From positions 1 to 64,000 of the forward strand of contig NZ_AEWH01000021.1 in the NCBI RefSeq assembly GCF_000190475.1: a DNA stretch of 64,000 bases. The letters are read 5' to 3'. The notes below the pieces were generated by a model. It saw only the letters and a program-made list of their open reading frames with translations. It was not told the DNA's origin and made no database searches. Made by a program: the position numbers and the translations under genes. Below, one piece after another: positions 48,120 to 56,079 of this stretch (positions within the stretch are counted from its first letter, which is position 1; every line of letters begins with the position of its first letter). This DNA is from Ornithinibacillus scapharcae TW25 (lineage in GTDB: Bacteria; Bacillota; Bacilli; Bacillales; Amphibacillaceae).

Positions 48120-49916
48120 ATGGAGATGAGTAATTTGTTCCTTACTCAGCTTAGCCTATGCTTTATGGTTTCTTCCTACACTGTGGTAATCATAATGCTA
48201 ATAAAAAAGATTTTTCATAATCAACTTTCAGCAAAATGGCAGCACCACATCTGGTACTTCTTATTTCTTGGATTAATGCTCCCGTTTATACCTAGTAACT
48301 GGATAGATATAGGTGAAAAATTCACTTTCACTTTTTTTAATTGGAATTCTGGAAATAGAAGTAGTATCGGTTCATCCATTTCTGAGACTGCACCATTACA
48401 AACCCAGGAAAATTGGATACAAGACTTTACCGTTTCCGTGAACCAATCCACATCAGGGATTCTAAATACAGTAATTGGAATCATTTGGATATCTGGTATA
48501 TGCTTATTTTCGATATTAACGTTGATTGCATGGTTTAATTTGAGGAAGATAAAACAGAGTATATCCGAGGTGGAACACGAAGAATATTGGAGAATATTTG
48601 AACAATCCAAACAAAAATTAAATATTTCTAAACGATTAATTATCGGAGAGTCACCGCTAATTAAATCTCCCATGACCTTTGGCATCTTCAAAACGTATAT
48701 TGTATTACCGACACATTTTGATGAATATCTTTCAAAAGAAGATATCAACCATATATTTCTGCACGAGTTAAATCATTATAAATATAACGATATAGTATCA
48801 AATTATGGGATTGTATTTTTTCAAATTATATATTGGTTTAACCCCCTAATTTGGTTCGCCTTTCGAGAAATGAAGTTAGATCGAGAAATAGCTTGTGACA
48901 TGGCTGTATTAAAATCAATCGAATCTGACAACTATTCAGCATACGGAAAAACAATTCTTCGATTTATTGATTTTTCGTCTAAACTGAAGCGATTCTCGCT
49001 AGAAAACCAACTTAATGGTTCCAAAAAACAAATAACAAAACGTATTAGAAAGATTGCGGCTTTCCAATCCGAAACCAAACAATTACAACGAAAGAGTATT
49101 ACCATATTCTTATTAGTTGGTATTATAATCATGGGGCAAATACCATTTATTTCTGCAATGGCGGTTGACCATAATAAGTACCAATTTAATAGTAACAAAG
49201 CAGAATATGTCAATTTAGATGAACACTTCAAGGGATATGATGGAAGTTTTGTGCTGTATAATACCCGATCAAACCAATACGAGATTCACAATAAAGATTT
49301 AAGCACTACAAGAATTTCGCCAGATTCTACTTATAAGATTTATAGTGCATTAATAGCCCTAGAATCCAATGTCATCTCACCTAGTGATTCTTACAAAGAA
49401 TGGGATGGCACAGAACATCCATATGAAGCATGGAATAATAACCAAGATTTATCTACAGCAATGACTAATTCTGTGAATTGGTACTTTCAAGAGATTGATA
49501 AAAACGTTGGAATAGATACTATTCATTCCTATGTTAAGCAAATAAATTACGGAAATCAGGATCTTTCTGGTGGCATTGAGCAGTACTGGTTAGAGTCATC
49601 GTTACGGATATCCCCCGTTGAGCAAGTTCAATTGCTAAATGCATTCTACACGAACCAATTTGGGTTCAATCAACAAAATATTGAAACAGTAAAATCTGTG
49701 ATGAAACTAGAAGAAAAAAACGGTTCCATACTCTTTGGTAAAACCGGCACAGGTACAATCAATGGTAAAGATATAAGTGGTTGGTTTATCGGGTTTGTTG
49801 AAACGACCGATAACACGTATATATATGCTACCAATATCCAGAGTGAGGCTAATTCCAATGGAAGTACGGCAGCGGAAATAACCTTAGCAATATTAAATGA
49901 TCTTGGTATTTATTAA
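48120..49916 (+). CDS. blaR1: BlaR1/MecR1-type beta-lactam sensor-transducer
   Basis: Membrane sensor that senses beta-lactams outside and triggers cleavage of the BlaI-type repressor inside. About 598 residues: N-terminal helices, an M56 metalloprotease domain with zinc motif HELNHYKYND near 216, a further helix near 320-340, then an outer penicillin-binding domain with STYK (acylated Ser near 402), a SVN motif, and KTGTG near 541. All motifs are intact, so it should be functional. The start may be the TTG at 48135, 9 nt after GGAG, instead of the ATG at 48120. blaI follows 27 nt later, as in staphylococcal bla and mec systems. Confidence 0.92.
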   Translation: MEMSNLFLTQLSLCFMVSSYTVVIIMLIKKIFHNQLSAKWQHHIWYFLFLGLMLPFIPSNWIDIGEKFTFTFFNWNSGNRSSIGSSISETAPLQTQENWIQDFTVSVNQSTSGILNTVIGIIWISGICLFSILTLIAWFNLRKIKQSISEVEHEEYWRIFEQSKQKLNISKRLIIGESPLIKSPMTFGIFKTYIVLPTHFDEYLSKEDINHIFLHELNHYKYNDIVSNYGIVFFQIIYWFNPLIWFAFREMKLDREIACDMAVLKSIESDNYSAYGKTILRFIDFSSKLKRFSLENQLNGSKKQITKRIRKIAAFQSETKQLQRKSITIFLLVGIIIMGQIPFISAMAVDHNKYQFNSNKAEYVNLDEHFKGYDGSFVLYNTRSNQYEIHNKDLSTTRISPDSTYKIYSALIALESNVISPSDSYKEWDGTEHPYEAWNNNQDLSTAMTNSVNWYFQEIDKNVGIDTIHSYVKQINYGNQDLSGGIEQYWLESSLRISPVEQVQLLNAFYTNQFGFNQQNIETVKSVMKLEEKNGSILFGKTGTGTINGKDISGWFIGFVETTDNTYIYATNIQSEANSNGSTAAEITLAILNDLGIY

Positions 49917-49943
49917 GATAACAATGTAGGGAGGAATTTCTAT

Positions 49944-50357
49944 ATGTCCAAATATGTTCCTAGTATCTCTGAGGCAGAATGGGAAGTCATGCAAATTCTA
50001 TGGAAGAAAAATCCCATAACTGCAAATGAAGTAATTCTTTCTTTAGAGGGAAGAGTAGATTGGAAGCCTAAAACCATTCGTACGATGTTAGATCGTCTTG
50101 TTCAAAAAAGGGTAGTGGGAGTTAATAAAAATCAAAAAGTATATACTTTCTATCCTCTGTACTCACAGAATGAATGTCAAAGAGCTGAAGCCCAATCATT
50201 TATCAAACGTATCTATGGAGGTACACTCAAGTCACTTCTAGTACAATTTATGGAAGAGGATTCCTTATCAGAAGCCGAAATTGATGAATTGAAGAGCATC
50301 TTAGATAGAGGCAACAAAGAACCTTCCACCACAAACAAAAAGCAAGCCAGTAAATGA
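49944..50357 (+). CDS. blaI: BlaI/MecI-family repressor
   Basis: A 137-residue winged-helix repressor. DNA-binding domain at about 5-72 (ISEAEWEVMQILWKKNPITA, then WKPKTIRTMLDRLVQKR with the recognition helix), and a helical dimerisation part at about 75-125. In staphylococcal BlaI/MecI the sensor-triggered cut is at an Asn-Phe bond; the equivalent here reads LLVQFMEED, with Gln before Phe. It should bind the TACA/TGTA dyads in front of the PBP operon. The start is 8 nt after GGGAGG. A shared terminator separates it from metQ. Confidence 0.93.
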   Translation: MSKYVPSISEAEWEVMQILWKKNPITANEVILSLEGRVDWKPKTIRTMLDRLVQKRVVGVNKNQKVYTFYPLYSQNECQRAEAQSFIKRIYGGTLKSLLVQFMEEDSLSEAEIDELKSILDRGNKEPSTTNKKQASK

Positions 50358-50379
50358 TTGATCATTTACTGGCTTTTCT
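50343..50379. terminator. Bidirectional terminator, blaI / metQ
   Basis: Stem AAGCCAGTAAATGAT / ATCATTTACTGGCTT, partly inside the last codons of blaI, with A/T flanks. Confidence 0.9.
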
Positions 50380-50384
50380 ATTGA

Positions 50385-51215
50385 TTAGTTGTTCCCACCA
50401 ACAGGCACAACAGCTCCACTATAATTCTCAATAATGAAATCTTGAATTTCTTTTGATTGAAGAACTTCTACAACTTTCTTAAGGTCCTCATTATTTTCAT
50501 CCTCTGCTCGGGCAGCAATAATATTAACATAATCGGATTCTTCACCTTCAATAAATAAAGCATCCTCTAGTGGAGATAACCCACCTTCAATTGCATAGTT
50601 TGTATTGATTGCTATAAGTGTATCTTCTTCTGTGTTATATGTTTCAATTAAGAATTCAGGGTTTACTTCACCGAATAAGAATTTAAGGTTTAACGGATTT
50701 TCGGCAATTGCATCTTCTGTTACATTTTGTTCATCGATATCATCTGCTAATGTGATTAGTCCTTCTGCTTCAAATAATTCTAGAATACGTAGATGGTCTG
50801 GGACGTTACGGCTAATGATTACTTCTGTTCCTTCAGGGATATCATCGATGTTCGTGATGTTTTTAGAATAAATCCCCATTGGCTCTACATGGATTCCACC
50901 TAGATTCACTAAATCATATCCTTTATCTGGATCAGTTGTTTCATCTTCAAAGAACGGAATGTGTTGGAAATAGTTTGCATCAATTGTTCCTTCACTTAAA
51001 TCAAGGTTTGGTAAACTGTAATCTGAATACTCTTCAATCTTGATTGTAATACCTTCTTCTTCAAGAATCGGCTTTGCTTCTTCTAAAATTTCCGCGTGTG
51101 GTGTACTTGTAGCACCAATCTTGATCACATCTTTGTCGCTACTACCTTTGTCACTACCACAAGCAGCTAATAATCCTACAATTAATAAAACTAATACTGC
51201 TAATAATTTCTTCAT
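50385..51215 (-). CDS. metQ: Methionine-binding lipoprotein MetQ
   Basis: Substrate-binding lipoprotein of the methionine ABC importer. 276 residues: signal LLAVLVLLIVGLLAACGSDK with lipobox LAAC, then a NlpA-type domain with IKIGATSTPHAEIL near 30, the LDLSEGTIDANYFQHIPFFED block near 75, and the end NYSGAVVPVGG. It is the last gene of metN-metP-metQ, 28 nt after metP. The unit is under a SAM riboswitch upstream of metN. Confidence 0.94.
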   Translation of the reverse strand: MKKLLAVLVLLIVGLLAACGSDKGSSDKDVIKIGATSTPHAEILEEAKPILEEEGITIKIEEYSDYSLPNLDLSEGTIDANYFQHIPFFEDETTDPDKGYDLVNLGGIHVEPMGIYSKNITNIDDIPEGTEVIISRNVPDHLRILELFEAEGLITLADDIDEQNVTEDAIAENPLNLKFLFGEVNPEFLIETYNTEEDTLIAINTNYAIEGGLSPLEDALFIEGEESDYVNIIAARAEDENNEDLKKVVEVLQSKEIQDFIIENYSGAVVPVGGNN

Positions 51216-51243
51216 TCTTTTTACTCCCCTTTAAGTTTATAAT

Positions 51244-51912
51244 TTATCTTTTATCTAATCTATTGGTAATAAAATCACCAATAGATTGGAAGATGAAAAC
51301 AATAATCACAATTAATACGGTACATACAAACACGACGTCAAAATCACGACGTACAAATCCGTGGAAATAAGCAAAATCACCTAATCCACCTGCACCAATT
51401 GCACCTGCAACCGCAGTGTAGCCAATTAATGCTATTGCAGTTACGGTTGCCCCTGAAACCAATGCTGGCATTGATTCAGGCAATAACACTTTAAAAATAA
51501 TCGTTTTTGTTTTTGCACCCATTGATTGAGCTGCTTCCACTACACCTTTATTTACTTCTCTCAAACCGATTTCAACCAATCTTGCATAGAATGGAGCTGA
51601 ACCGATAATTAATGCTGGTAAGGCTGCATTAGGTCCTCTTATGGTACCAATTAAGAAGTTAGTAAAAGGTATTAATAATAGGATTAAAATGATAAAAGGA
51701 ATTGCTCTAAAAATATTAACAATGGCTGCGACAATCGTATTTAGCACCTTGTTTTCCCATAGTCCGCCGGTTGACGTTAAGTAAAGTAATAGTCCTAATA
51801 AAATTCCAATAATAATTGTTCCTATTAGTGCAATAATCGTCATGTAAAATGTTTCTCCTGTTGCGACTACTAAATCCTCTATCACAACATTTGGAAATAG
51901 TTCGTTAAGCAT
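51244..51912 (-). CDS. metP: Methionine ABC permease MetP (MetI)
   Basis: Membrane subunit of the methionine importer. 222 residues, about five helices. The permease coupling region EVNKGVVEAAQSMGAKTKTI (EAA loop) is near 140, where it contacts MetN. Conserved AIPFIILILLLIPF lies in an early helix. Its start overlaps the last codons of metN (8 nt), indicating coupling. It forms the importer with MetN and MetQ. Confidence 0.94.
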   Translation of the reverse strand: MLNELFPNVVIEDLVVATGETFYMTIIALIGTIIIGILLGLLLYLTSTGGLWENKVLNTIVAAIVNIFRAIPFIILILLLIPFTNFLIGTIRGPNAALPALIIGSAPFYARLVEIGLREVNKGVVEAAQSMGAKTKTIIFKVLLPESMPALVSGATVTAIALIGYTAVAGAIGAGGLGDFAYFHGFVRRDFDVVFVCTVLIVIIVFIFQSIGDFITNRLDKR

Positions 51913-52927
51913 TTTTCAATACCTCCACTTCAATAGAGGTTTTCTCTTTAATGTATTGGATAGTTTGGCTTATCTCGTCTTGCTCTCCAATTAACTGAAC
52001 AATTAATGTACCATAAGCTCCTAGCTTTGTTTGGGTAATCTTCCCTTGAAGAATATTAACTTCTATGTCAAATTCCTTGGAAATTTTACTAATAAGAGCC
52101 TGATTAGCAGATTCTCCGACAAAATGTAACCGGACTACTTCACCAGTAGAGTAATTCTCAATTAATTGTCCAATGTCATCTTCTTGACTGCCCATTACTT
52201 GTTCTACAAACTTCTTCGTCACAGGTTGTTTTGGCTTCAAGAAGACATCTAGAACATCTCCTTGTTCTACAATCTTCCCTTTTTCCATCACAGCAACTCG
52301 ATTACAAATTTTACGAATTACATGCATTTCATGTGTGATGAGAATAATGGTTAAACCCAATCGTTCATTGATATCAACCAATAAATCTAAGATGGAGTCT
52401 GTTGTTTCCGGGTCTAATGCAGATGTTGCTTCATCACATAATAAAACTTTTGGGTTATTGGCTAGTGCTCGTGCAATACCAACACGCTGCTTCTGCCCTC
52501 CACTTAACTGGGAAGGATAAGCTTTTTCTCTCCCAGTTAAACCAACTAAGTCGATTAACTCTTTGACGCGTTGTACTCTTTTTTCTTTAGGTACTCCTGC
52601 TATTTCAAGAGGAAATTCAATATTTTCACTTACTGTTCTTGACCAGAGTAAATTAAAATGCTGAAAAATCATCCCGATATTCTGACGCGCATTACGAAGT
52701 CTATTCTTTGATAATGACGTTATCTCATTATCTCCAATGGTTACTTTTCCTGAAGTTGGCTCTTCTAACCGGTTCAAGAGACGGATTAATGTACTTTTTC
52801 CAGCACCACTATAACCGATTACACCGAATATCTCGCCATTCTTTATCGTTAAGTTTAAATCATCTACGGCAACTACTTGTTTTTTATCTATCTGAAATAC
52901 TTTTGTTAAACCTTTGATGGATATCAT
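51905..52927 (-). CDS. metN: Methionine ABC ATPase MetN
   Basis: ATPase of the methionine importer. 340 residues: Walker A GYSGAGKSTLI near 37, signature LSGGQKQRVGIAR near 140, Walker B VLLCDEATSALD near 160, H-loop ILITHEMHVI near 196, and a C-terminal NIL domain from about 265 that senses methionine (LHFVGESANQALISKISKEF). It heads the metN-metP-metQ unit and is preceded by a SAM riboswitch. The start is 7-9 nt after GGAGG. Confidence 0.95.
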   Translation of the reverse strand: MISIKGLTKVFQIDKKQVVAVDDLNLTIKNGEIFGVIGYSGAGKSTLIRLLNRLEEPTSGKVTIGDNEITSLSKNRLRNARQNIGMIFQHFNLLWSRTVSENIEFPLEIAGVPKEKRVQRVKELIDLVGLTGREKAYPSQLSGGQKQRVGIARALANNPKVLLCDEATSALDPETTDSILDLLVDINERLGLTIILITHEMHVIRKICNRVAVMEKGKIVEQGDVLDVFLKPKQPVTKKFVEQVMGSQEDDIGQLIENYSTGEVVRLHFVGESANQALISKISKEFDIEVNILQGKITQTKLGAYGTLIVQLIGEQDEISQTIQYIKEKTSIEVEVLKNA

Positions 52928-53046
52928 AATGCATCCCTCCTCTTTCTATGATGTACTAATCGTTTTAGAAAATTACGTTTTAGGCTTTCTTAAGCCCTTT
53001 TTGATATATTGCAAATTTAATGCAATATATCAAATTTCCTATCAAC

Positions 53047-53082
53047 AAAAAAACGTCTTTCTGTAAGAGAACAGAAAGACGT
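53047..53082 (-). terminator. SAM riboswitch terminator
   Basis: Stem ACGTCTTTCTGT / ACAGAAAGACGT followed by seven T residues on the minus strand, between aptamer and metN. SAM binding would favour this hairpin. Confidence 0.93.
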
Positions 53083-53103
53083 AATAATTAGTATATTAAA
53101 GCC

Positions 53104-53228
53104 TCACGTTCCCTCATCTTTCAAAGCAATATGCTTTGTAGGAATTAGCACCTTTTTCAAACTCGAATGTTTGAAGGTTGCCGCGGTTTCATAGGGCCTT
53201 TCCCTCCACCGCTCTTGATAAGAGATAA
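53104..53228 (-). promoter_or_regulatory. SAM-I riboswitch (S box) of metNPQ
   Basis: Minus-strand sequence contains CTCTTATCAAGAGCGGTGG, AGGGAAAGGCCCTATGAAACC, GCGGCAACC, AAGGTGCTAATTCC, and the closing GAAAGATGAGGG, all S-box conserved blocks in order. It sits about 180 bp upstream of metN with a terminator between. It represses methionine import when SAM is plentiful. Confidence 0.96.
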
Positions 53229-53306
53229 ATAGATATTCAGTTTTTGTGAATGAACTAACTATATCACCCGTACTAAAATGTGTCAACATATAATTTTATA
53301 GTTTTT

Positions 53307-53618
53307 CTATACCGAAAATAATTCGGGCTGGTATTCTAGTAAATAACGATATATGTTGGGAATGGAGCGAAAGGCATAGATTTTTTCTTTCATCTCGTTA
53401 TCCTTCTTAATGATTAAACAAGGAACACTTTCCACTTTATGTTCATGCATAAATTCCGGGTATAATGATGCATTCATTTTATAAAAAATATCCTTTTGAT
53501 GTACACTCTCTATCTTTTCTAACATGGTTCTGGCTACCTGGCAAGTACCGCAAAAAGGAGTGTAAATATAGAGTAGATAGTCTTTAACCGAGAGTTGTTC
53601 TTGTGTCATTTCTTGCAA
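53307..53618 (-). CDS. yusE: Thioredoxin-family protein YusE
   Basis: A 103-residue thioredoxin-like protein with an active site CGTC in YIYTPFCGTCQVARTMLEKI near residue 23 and a cis-Pro in ESVPCLIIKK near 70. No signal peptide, so cytosolic. The start is a TTG at 53618 after AGGTG. It lies between yusF and the met riboswitch as in B. subtilis, where YusE is of unknown specificity. Confidence 0.88.
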   Translation of the reverse strand: MQEMTQEQLSVKDYLLYIYTPFCGTCQVARTMLEKIESVHQKDIFYKMNASLYPEFMHEHKVESVPCLIIKKDNEMKEKIYAFRSIPNIYRYLLEYQPELFSV

Positions 53619-53636
53619 ATTATCACCTACTTATCA

Positions 53637-53993
53637 CTAAACGAGAAAATGTGGATTGACCGCAATATGCTTTCCGAGGAGCAGCATTGCCAATATTCTT
53701 TCTGGAGTAGCCGCCACTTCACGATATTCACTACTAACATAAATATGTTCCGCATGGGGCAATTCTAGCGAAAGTTGTTTCCTCAGTTTTATACCAGACT
53801 TATCCTCATCAACAAAAATATAGACATCTTTTTCATCCAACTGATAAGTTTCTAACATTTCATCGAATCGTTCGACATCAAAGGTTCCATTCGTACAAAT
53901 AATCGTTACTTGATCATCAATAATTTTTTCCAATTGCTTCTTATCTGTTAAGCCTTCAACAATTATAACACGATCCGTCTGATGTGAAATCAT
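53637..53993 (-). CDS. yusF: TOPRIM-domain protein YusF
   Basis: A 118-residue single TOPRIM domain. The catalytic Glu is in VIIVEGLTDKKQLEK near 12, and the DxD-type acidic motif is IFVDEDKSGIKLRKQL near 60. TOPRIM folds occur in primases, topoisomerases and OLD/RNase M5 nucleases, and this small form resembles the RNase M5-like group; the true target is unknown. It sits 18 nt before yusE and is likely co-transcribed with it. The order yusF-yusE matches B. subtilis. Confidence 0.88.
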   Translation of the reverse strand: MISHQTDRVIIVEGLTDKKQLEKIIDDQVTIICTNGTFDVERFDEMLETYQLDEKDVYIFVDEDKSGIKLRKQLSLELPHAEHIYVSSEYREVAATPERILAMLLLGKHIAVNPHFLV

Positions 53994-54177
53994 GATAAAT
54001 CCCCCTCATGTTTAGAAAAACAGTATTCGCATACTTTACTCGGTTACGTAAAGCTTAGCGAGTGCTTTATAAAAACAAGAAATTTATTACGATAGCTCTG
54101 GAAACTAGCATTCACTAGTCAATATATTCTTATGCAAATCAGATAACTACTTATCCTTCACGAACTGCTAAATAAAA

Positions 54178-54209
54178 CTGACTCTCTTCCAAAAAAGGAA
54201 AAAAGTCAG
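54178..54209 (-). terminator. Terminator after gcvH
   Basis: Stem CTGACT / AGTCAG extended by inner TTCC / GGAA pairing, then TTTTATTT on the minus strand. Confidence 0.65.
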
Positions 54210-54228
54210 TACTCACGACACTATATAA

Positions 54229-54611
54229 TTAGTCTTGTTCAATTAACTCTTTATACGCTTCAGGTGACAGAAGGCTTTCAAGTTCTGATTCATCTGAAGG
54301 TTCAATAACAATCATCCACGCACTATCGTAAGGAGATTCATTAACAAGCTCTGGGCTATCCTCTAGCTCTGTGTTTACTTCGACAATTTTCCCACTAACT
54401 GGTGCGTATAGTTCCGATACTGTTTTGACTGATTCTACACTTCCAAACGGCTCGTCAGCTTTAATTTCTTCTCCAACCTCTGGTAGTTCTACAAAGACAA
54501 TATCACCTAGTTCATCTTGTGCAAAGTCAGTAATACCAATACGTACAGTGTTTCCTTCTTTTTTATCCATTCGTGTTCTTTAGAATATAATAAATCATTT
54601 GGTAGACTCAT
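54229..54611 (-). pseudogene. gcvH: Glycine cleavage system H protein, frameshifted as given
   Basis: Lipoyl carrier of the glycine cleavage system and, in Bacillus, the first acceptor of octanoyl/lipoyl groups for other enzymes. The frame opens at the ATG 54611 after GGAGGGG with [18 protein letters not shown], then breaks in the T6 run 54559-54564 (an A6 on the coding strand). One added A joins it to [14 protein letters not shown] and the lipoyl-lysine loop [15 protein letters not shown]. The repaired length is 127 residues, the usual GcvH size. As given, the product is truncated; an inner ATG could give 113 residues lacking the N-terminal strand. Error or slippage is likely, given the role. 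Confidence 0.88.
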
Positions 54612-54687
54612 TAAAATCCCCTCCGAAATATGTAATTGTATCTTAACTATACAAGCTATTATGGTGAAATGCTAGTATTAATACTTA

Positions 54688-55047
54688 TTATTTAGTCCAA
54701 TTTTTTTGATATTCTTCTTCTTTAAAACCAACTGTTACAACTTTTCCATCTGTTACAATTGGTCGCTTAATCAACATACCATCTGAAGCAAGAATTTCTG
54801 CCATTTCTTCAATGCTTGCATCCTGAATTTTTTCTTTAATATTTAGCTCTCGATACTTCTTCCCACTTGTGTTAAAGAACTTCTTAGCAGGAAGTCCACT
54901 TATTTCGATAAGGTTCAATATTTCCTGTTTGGAAGGTGTTTCTTCCACAATATGTATGCTATTGTATTCAACGTTATGCTCATCAAACCACTTCTTCGCA
55001 TTTTTGCATGTTCCACAGTTAGGATACCAATAAAATGTTAGTCCCAA
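54688..55047 (-). CDS. yusI: ArsC/Spx-family protein YusI
   Basis: A 119-residue thioredoxin-fold protein of the ArsC/Spx group. It has a CxxC in YWYPNCGTCKNAKKWFDEH near residue 11, the RP residues of the family in MLIKRPIVTDGK near 95, and no C-terminal Spx regulator tail. Whether it reduces arsenate, works as a bacilliredoxin-like protein or binds RNA polymerase is not clear; no ars genes are adjacent. It follows the B. subtilis order gcvH-yusI. The start follows AGGAGG. Confidence 0.9.
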   Translation of the reverse strand: MGLTFYWYPNCGTCKNAKKWFDEHNVEYNSIHIVEETPSKQEILNLIEISGLPAKKFFNTSGKKYRELNIKEKIQDASIEEMAEILASDGMLIKRPIVTDGKVVTVGFKEEEYQKNWTK

Positions 55048-55281
55048 AACAACCCCTCCTTTTCTAATGCTATTTTACCATGATGAGCAGGGAAATATAA
55101 GGAATATGGATAGAAATGGTCTGGTTTGCATTAAACTCGGCTAAGTTGACATAATCTTTAGCGAGGATTCAAAAAGCTTTAGCGAAATAAAGGAAACTTT
55201 AGCATTTATCCTTATTTCCCTTGCTGACAGAGATAGTAGTCTCTTATACTGATAGTATCTACTTATTACTTAGGAGCGCTT

Positions 55282-55833
55282 ATGCAATATATAAATAATA
55301 TCCCTATTTTATTGATTCTCATTTCTCTAGTTTTCTATATTATAGTAAAACTTATTTACATAAGAGTTTTAATAAAGAAGCTAGTATTAAGACAAGAAAT
55401 CATTATTCTTTTATTAATAACCTACATGGAATGCCTTTTGTATCTAACACTATATCCAACCTCGGCCGATATACCTAACAACGTTTCAGTTAATTTAGTG
55501 CCATTCAAGACCATTCATTTATACATAAAATTTGAAGGAAATATCATGTTACAGATTATTAATCTATTAGGAAATGTAGTCGTCTTCATTCCAATTGGGT
55601 TATTTGCATTATCACTTATGAGAAGAGTAACACTCCTCATTATCTTCATAATTGGTTTGGGCAGTACGTTATTTATTGAATTCATGCAATTAATTCTTTC
55701 CATCACTGGAATAATTTCCAGAAGCTTTGATGTGGACGATCTTATATTAAATACACTAGGCGTATTAATTGGTTATATTATTGGGGTAATTGGAAAAAAG
55801 TTAACTTTACTAAAGGCAGCAACTGTACGATAG
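55282..55833 (+). CDS. VanZ-like family membrane protein
   Basis: A 183-residue membrane protein with four or five helices. VanZ-family blocks include YLTLYPTSADIPNNVSVNLVP near 60, INLLGNVVVFIPIGLFAL near 95, and SFDVDDLILNTLGVLIGYIIG near 155. VanZ is linked to low-level teicoplanin resistance, but most homologs have no known role. The start is 6 nt after AGGAG. It is divergent from yusI and isolated, and the 245 bp after it hold only the fadE terminator. Confidence 0.87.
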   Translation: MQYINNIPILLILISLVFYIIVKLIYIRVLIKKLVLRQEIIILLLITYMECLLYLTLYPTSADIPNNVSVNLVPFKTIHLYIKFEGNIMLQIINLLGNVVVFIPIGLFALSLMRRVTLLIIFIIGLGSTLFIEFMQLILSITGIISRSFDVDDLILNTLGVLIGYIIGVIGKKLTLLKAATVR

Positions 55834-56009
55834 AAACATGATAATTTTTGTTTGTCATTACCTTTTTGAGCTTTTTACTAATCGTCTGATAATGAATCAC
55901 CATTTCTTTATTCTCTTACTTATTAGACAATCGAAAGAGCATATTGGCTTATCTTTTACATATTTTTCTAACTTCTATTATGTAATTTATATGGTCTTAT
56001 TCTAACGGA

Positions 56010-56046
56010 AAAAGAGGTGCTAACCTTAATCCGGTTTGCACCCCTT
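56010..56046 (-). terminator. Terminator of the fad operon
   Basis: Stem AGGGGTGCAAAC / GTTAGCACCTCT with a 9-nt loop, then a T run on the minus strand, after fadE. Confidence 0.85.
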
Positions 56047-56079
56047 CCTATTATGTTAAATCTGATGATAATCCTGCCC

